Shown in pieces: positions 62,001 to 64,000 of a stretch of 64,000 nt of DNA; position 1 is the stretch's first letter; every line of letters begins with the position of its first letter. Where the stretch lies: assembly GCA_007827375.1 (NCBI GenBank), contig VISH01000001.1, forward strand, positions 1 to 64,000, given 5' to 3'. Source of the stretch: Alteromonadaceae bacterium 2753L.S.0a.02. GTDB lineage: Bacteria; Pseudomonadota; Gammaproteobacteria; Pseudomonadales; Cellvibrionaceae. The notes beneath the pieces were generated by a model. That model saw only the letters and a program-made list of their open reading frames with translations, was not told the origin of the DNA and made no database searches. Position numbers and translations under genes: made by a program.

Positions 62001-64000
62001 GTGGTGTTTTGAGCCGCGTTATTGGGGTCGTTAGCGGAACCACCATCCCCGAAACCCGCATAGAGGTAGCCGTCTGGACCAAAGTGGATATCACCACCGT
62101 TGTGGTTTGAGAAGGTTTGCTCGAAGCTGAAGATGTCCTGGCGCGAGCTTGGGATCAAGCTCGAGCCATCAGCGCTCTCTGTGTAGCGGGTGATGATCGA
62201 AGTCATCGGGTCCGAATCGAGTGTTGTAATCGACAGATAAACGCTGTTGTTAGCCGGGTAATCCGGGTGGAATGCCATACCAAGCAGACCACCTTCGTTC
62301 GCCGGATGCACCACGTTACTCAGATCGATATAGAGGTTCTTCTGAGTGGTACCTTCGTTGTTGGCGTCGATCGTGTAGATGCGGCCTTCCTTCTCAAGAA
62401 TGAACCAGCGCGAGCTGTCACCCGGGGCTTGCAACATGCCCAAAGGCTGCTGGAAAGCCAGATTGGGAAAAGCCCGCTCCACTTGAATGGCTTGAGGCGC
62501 ACCGCTTGAACCACTGCTTGAACTGGAAGACGATGAAGTCGACGTGCCGCCATCACCGTAAATAACAAATCCAGCCAGAGTACCGTTATCGATAATCGTC
62601 TGCAGCTCGATCGAGAGGCTTCCGTCGGTTACCTGTACCCCGTCCACCTGATAGGTGTAGGCGGTATCGGAACCCACCAGCGTGAAGAGGTCTAGGTTAG
62701 ACAGCACCTCCGCACCTTCGACGATCACATTAAATTCACGGTTGCCCGCAGCGGTCTGGAAGATTTCAGCAAACAGCAGCTCGACACTGTAGACACCGTT
62801 ACTTACAGGGACTTCGTAAGTGAAGTCGCCGTAGCGCTCGGTACTGAATACCGCGTCGTCGTTGGTACCGGCGATATCATCACTGGTGGAACTCTGCGTT
62901 CCACCCGAGAAGAAGTTATCCGCCTGCATGGTGATGCCGTTGTAGGTAGATGCGTTGCCACCCACGTTAACAGCACTCACAACGCCTGGAGTACCGGAAG
63001 AACTGGTACTGGAACCGGAAGAACTCGACGAGCTGGAGCTGCTACCTGTGCCGGAATCAAAGTCGGCTCCGGTAACATCTAAAGCTACACTCCATATACG
63101 CTGCGCACCGGTAATGTAAAGCGTTTTACCGTCTGCACCACCGAAGGTTGCATTAGTGACATTGGCATCAACACTGATGGTTGCCAAGCGGCCACCATTG
63201 GGGTTGAAAACACTAATCTGCTGGCTATTGTGCTCGGCCACGTAAATATTGCCGTGACAGTCGATGGTCATACCGTCTGGGCTATTGAGCCCGTTAACCA
63301 GCGTGGTTGGAGAACCAACCTGACCATTTGAAAGCGGGTAGGCTCGCAGTTCACCGCTCACCGCATCGACGTACAAGGTGCTTTCGTCCGGTGACAAGGC
63401 GATTCCGTTGGGGTTGTTCAAACCGCTTTCGATCAGGGTAACCGTACCGTTGGGCGACACGCGGTACACACCCGTGAGGGGCTGGCCCGGAGTATTGCCT
63501 TGCTGATAGTCGGGGTCGGTAAAATAAATAGTACCGTCACTGGCGATGGCCAAATCGTTCGGTGAATTGAACTGACTGCCGTTGTAGCTGTTCACCACAT
63601 CAGTACGACTACCGCTAGCCAGATCGTAGCGCGACAAACCACCGGTGGAGTGGGTAGCCGCGATTACGCTGCCATCATCAGCCACTGCCAAACCATTACT
63701 ACCGCTGTTATTAATCTGCGTGGTCATCACACCGTTGGCCAGGCGCTGAATACGCGAGGTGAAGGTGGTATCGAACAGGAAGTCGGAGAAGTACAGTGCA
63801 CCGTCTTTCCAGATCGGGCCTTCATATAAGCCGTTGCGATTACCATTAGCGCCAGAGATTGCACTTGCAGAGAGGCTACCAGAAGGCGCTGCACCACAGC
63901 TCGCAATACCGGAACTCGAAGAACTTGAGCTTGAGCTGCTGGAGCTGGATGAGCTTGAGCTCGACGAGCTGGAGCTCGAAGTGCTGCTGGTACTGTTGGA
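59081..64000 (-). CDS. Giant multidomain secreted redox protein (5' end outside window)
   Basis: Frame open from 64000 to the stop at 59081, at least 1639 residues; the start lies beyond the window. In order: poly-Ser linker (to about 63905), SMP-30/gluconolactonase-like propeller (about 63900-63060), Ser linker, malectin-like domain (63000-62570), Ser linker, PQQ-type GSDH (about 62500-61440; NHNGGDIHFGPDGYLYAGFGDGG region), two Ser linkers, CBM2-like domain (about 61310-61015, paired Cys), Ser linker, cytochrome c (CSECHGADAAGG), then DUF1587/1595/1592/1588/1585 modules with a second haem site CQACH at about 59520. It resembles the Cbp2D/Cbp2E redox proteins of Cellvibrio japonicus in combining cellulose-binding, PQQ and cytochrome parts. 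Confidence 0.88.
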   Translation of the reverse strand, partial: SNSTSSTSSSSSSSSSSSSSSSSSSSSSSSGIASCGAAPSGSLSASAISGANGNRNGLYEGPIWKDGALYFSDFLFDTTFTSRIQRLANGVMTTQINNSGSNGLAVADDGSVIAATHSTGGLSRYDLASGSRTDVVNSYNGSQFNSPNDLAIASDGTIYFTDPDYQQGNTPGQPLTGVYRVSPNGTVTLIESGLNNPNGIALSPDESTLYVDAVSGELRAYPLSNGQVGSPTTLVNGLNSPDGMTIDCHGNIYVAEHNSQQISVFNPNGGRLATISVDANVTNATFGGADGKTLYITGAQRIWSVALDVTGADFDSGTGSSSSSSSSSGSSTSSSGTPGVVSAVNVGGNASTYNGITMQADNFFSGGTQSSTSDDIAGTNDDAVFSTERYGDFTYEVPVSNGVYSVELLFAEIFQTAAGNREFNVIVEGAEVLSNLDLFTLVGSDTAYTYQVDGVQVTDGSLSIELQTIIDNGTLAGFVIYGDGGTSTSSSSSSSSGSSGAPQAIQVERAFPNLAFQQPLGMLQAPGDSSRWFILEKEGRIYTIDANNEGTTQKNLYIDLSNVVHPANEGGLLGMAFHPDYPANNSVYLSITTLDSDPMTSIITRYTESADGSSLIPSSRQDIFSFEQTFSNHNGGDIHFGPDGYLYAGFGDGGSANDPNNAAQNTTNFFGTMIRIDVDNGNPYSIPADNPFVGDSGVLDEIYVYGLRNPWRWSFDRATGDLWLSDVGQESWEEVNIIQAGGNYGWRCYEGTHLTNNSCNTSGPYIEPLVELDHSISASITGGYVYRGSQISGRNGQYIMGDYETGRIWAVSGDGNGGYSYEELADTDYHISTFGEDINGELYFINYGGELYKITPEGGTSSSSSSSSSSSSSSSSTGGSSSSSSSSSSSSSSSSSGSTASGISCTATVNNQWNTGYQLDITVINNGSSAVNSWEVQLNFAEDPQIVDAWNVDYVQNGNTVTLSNITWNGNLSANGGSVSFGMQGSHDGSFTAPTCTGPGGTSSSSSSSSSSSSSSSSSSGGLTGEQEYSAQCSECHGADAAGGSIGIALNTTRDKNVMAQYIAAEMPQNNPGSCGTECAAKIVDFLEATYWGGSQALVCDQPVTYGARQLKLLTRNEYQNSVEDLLGVNFDASSGLTADTIIGYFVNNTHSSVVNNSYDSYMSVAEDVAQWSADNGFSGALSCNGNFDQNCANEFMAGLMPRIFRRPLESDEISTYSGMANGLQTGGDVKAGIQLAIEAALSSPQFLYRHEIGELNPSNSTIDFDAYELTSYEMATWLSYTYTGSTPDATTWQKAQNDQLRTEAQILAEADRLLGTNAVKEQMGEFVGHWLDTDRLESAPKDTATWPGFDALIPHMKQEIREVFAHVMLDANEQFASLYDANYTFVNGPLAQHYGINGVSGNNFQMVNTTDRGGLIANGAFMARWSEEVETSPIRRSVRVRRRILCEDQPDPPAGVFADRAAKLEELKDFLANPTTTNRMKYEAVTGDSACQACHQEWINPLGFGMEDFSPVGNPRTTDLKGNTIDAIGRLYAPENLNDKDQWIDFQGTKGLGAILTDLPNVQQCVPQNLFRFITGVGIDGIDNDNLEGPTLAAQEQNGYACEVKDLTNTMMEQSPRAMLESMSVMDAVRYRKAWPRN

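Overview
The window looks like a chromosomal segment of a marine, polysaccharide-degrading gammaproteobacterium of the Cellvibrionaceae (Teredinibacter / Saccharophagus / Cellvibrio type). The signs are long poly-serine linkers joining extracellular domains, a CBM2-type module on a giant secreted redox protein, GH3 and GH5 lipoprotein or secreted glucanases, roughly balanced G+C, and a gammaproteobacterial housekeeping order (rib-nusB-thiL-pgpA, glyA, ettA, radA). The species assignment is inference.

Layout. 0-3.4 kb: an extracellular-electron-transfer type cytochrome locus (OmcA/MtrC multiheme lipoprotein running off the left edge, a diheme cytochrome c, a NapC/NirT tetraheme quinol dehydrogenase), with an FNR-like box in the divergent promoter and an unusual cluster of homopolymer frameshifts. 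3.4-12.2 kb: a histidine kinase, then a leftward operon nrdR-ribD-ribE-ribBA-ribH-nusB-thiL-pgpA-retropepsin-ribA. 12.4-17 kb: an orphan protein, a small protein, a QEGLA/MATCAP-like metallopeptidase, a DmeF-like cation exporter and glyA. 17.1-17.6 kb: a structured repeat element bounded by inverted repeats. 17.8-26.6 kb: degV, ettA with a MITE-like element at its stop codon, two PilZ proteins, a ParA-like ATPase, a CHAD protein, a soluble aldose dehydrogenase and radA.

26.6-27.5 kb is non-coding: a 21-bp minisatellite set between two copies of a terminator/repeat module. 27.5-36.6 kb is one tight leftward operon for a trans-envelope machine: three TPR proteins, an ExbB/TolQ channel, two ExbD/TolR proteins (one with Asp replaced by Asn at the proton-path position) and an AgmX-type TonB-like protein, resembling the Agl/Glt core of myxobacteria. 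37.1-45.5 kb: a small membrane protein, a GH3-SGNH fusion, a GH5 enzyme, and a DUF1800-DUF1501 secreted pair. 45.5-48.7 kb: an alpha/beta hydrolase and small poorly known proteins.

48.8-56.0 kb is a complete six-gene ebo cluster (order D-E-C-A-B-F), in which EboD carries an N-terminal DedA/VTT-type membrane domain fused to the dehydroquinate-synthase-like enzyme. 56.2-64 kb: two tandem DUF1566 proteins, a DUF1552 protein, and the 3' part of a giant secreted protein combining a beta-propeller, malectin-like domain, PQQ-type sugar dehydrogenase, CBM2, cytochrome c and planctomycete-type cytochrome modules, reminiscent of the Cellvibrio Cbp2D/Cbp2E redox partners of lytic polysaccharide monooxygenases.

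No tRNA, rRNA, CRISPR array, intact transposase or prophage was seen.
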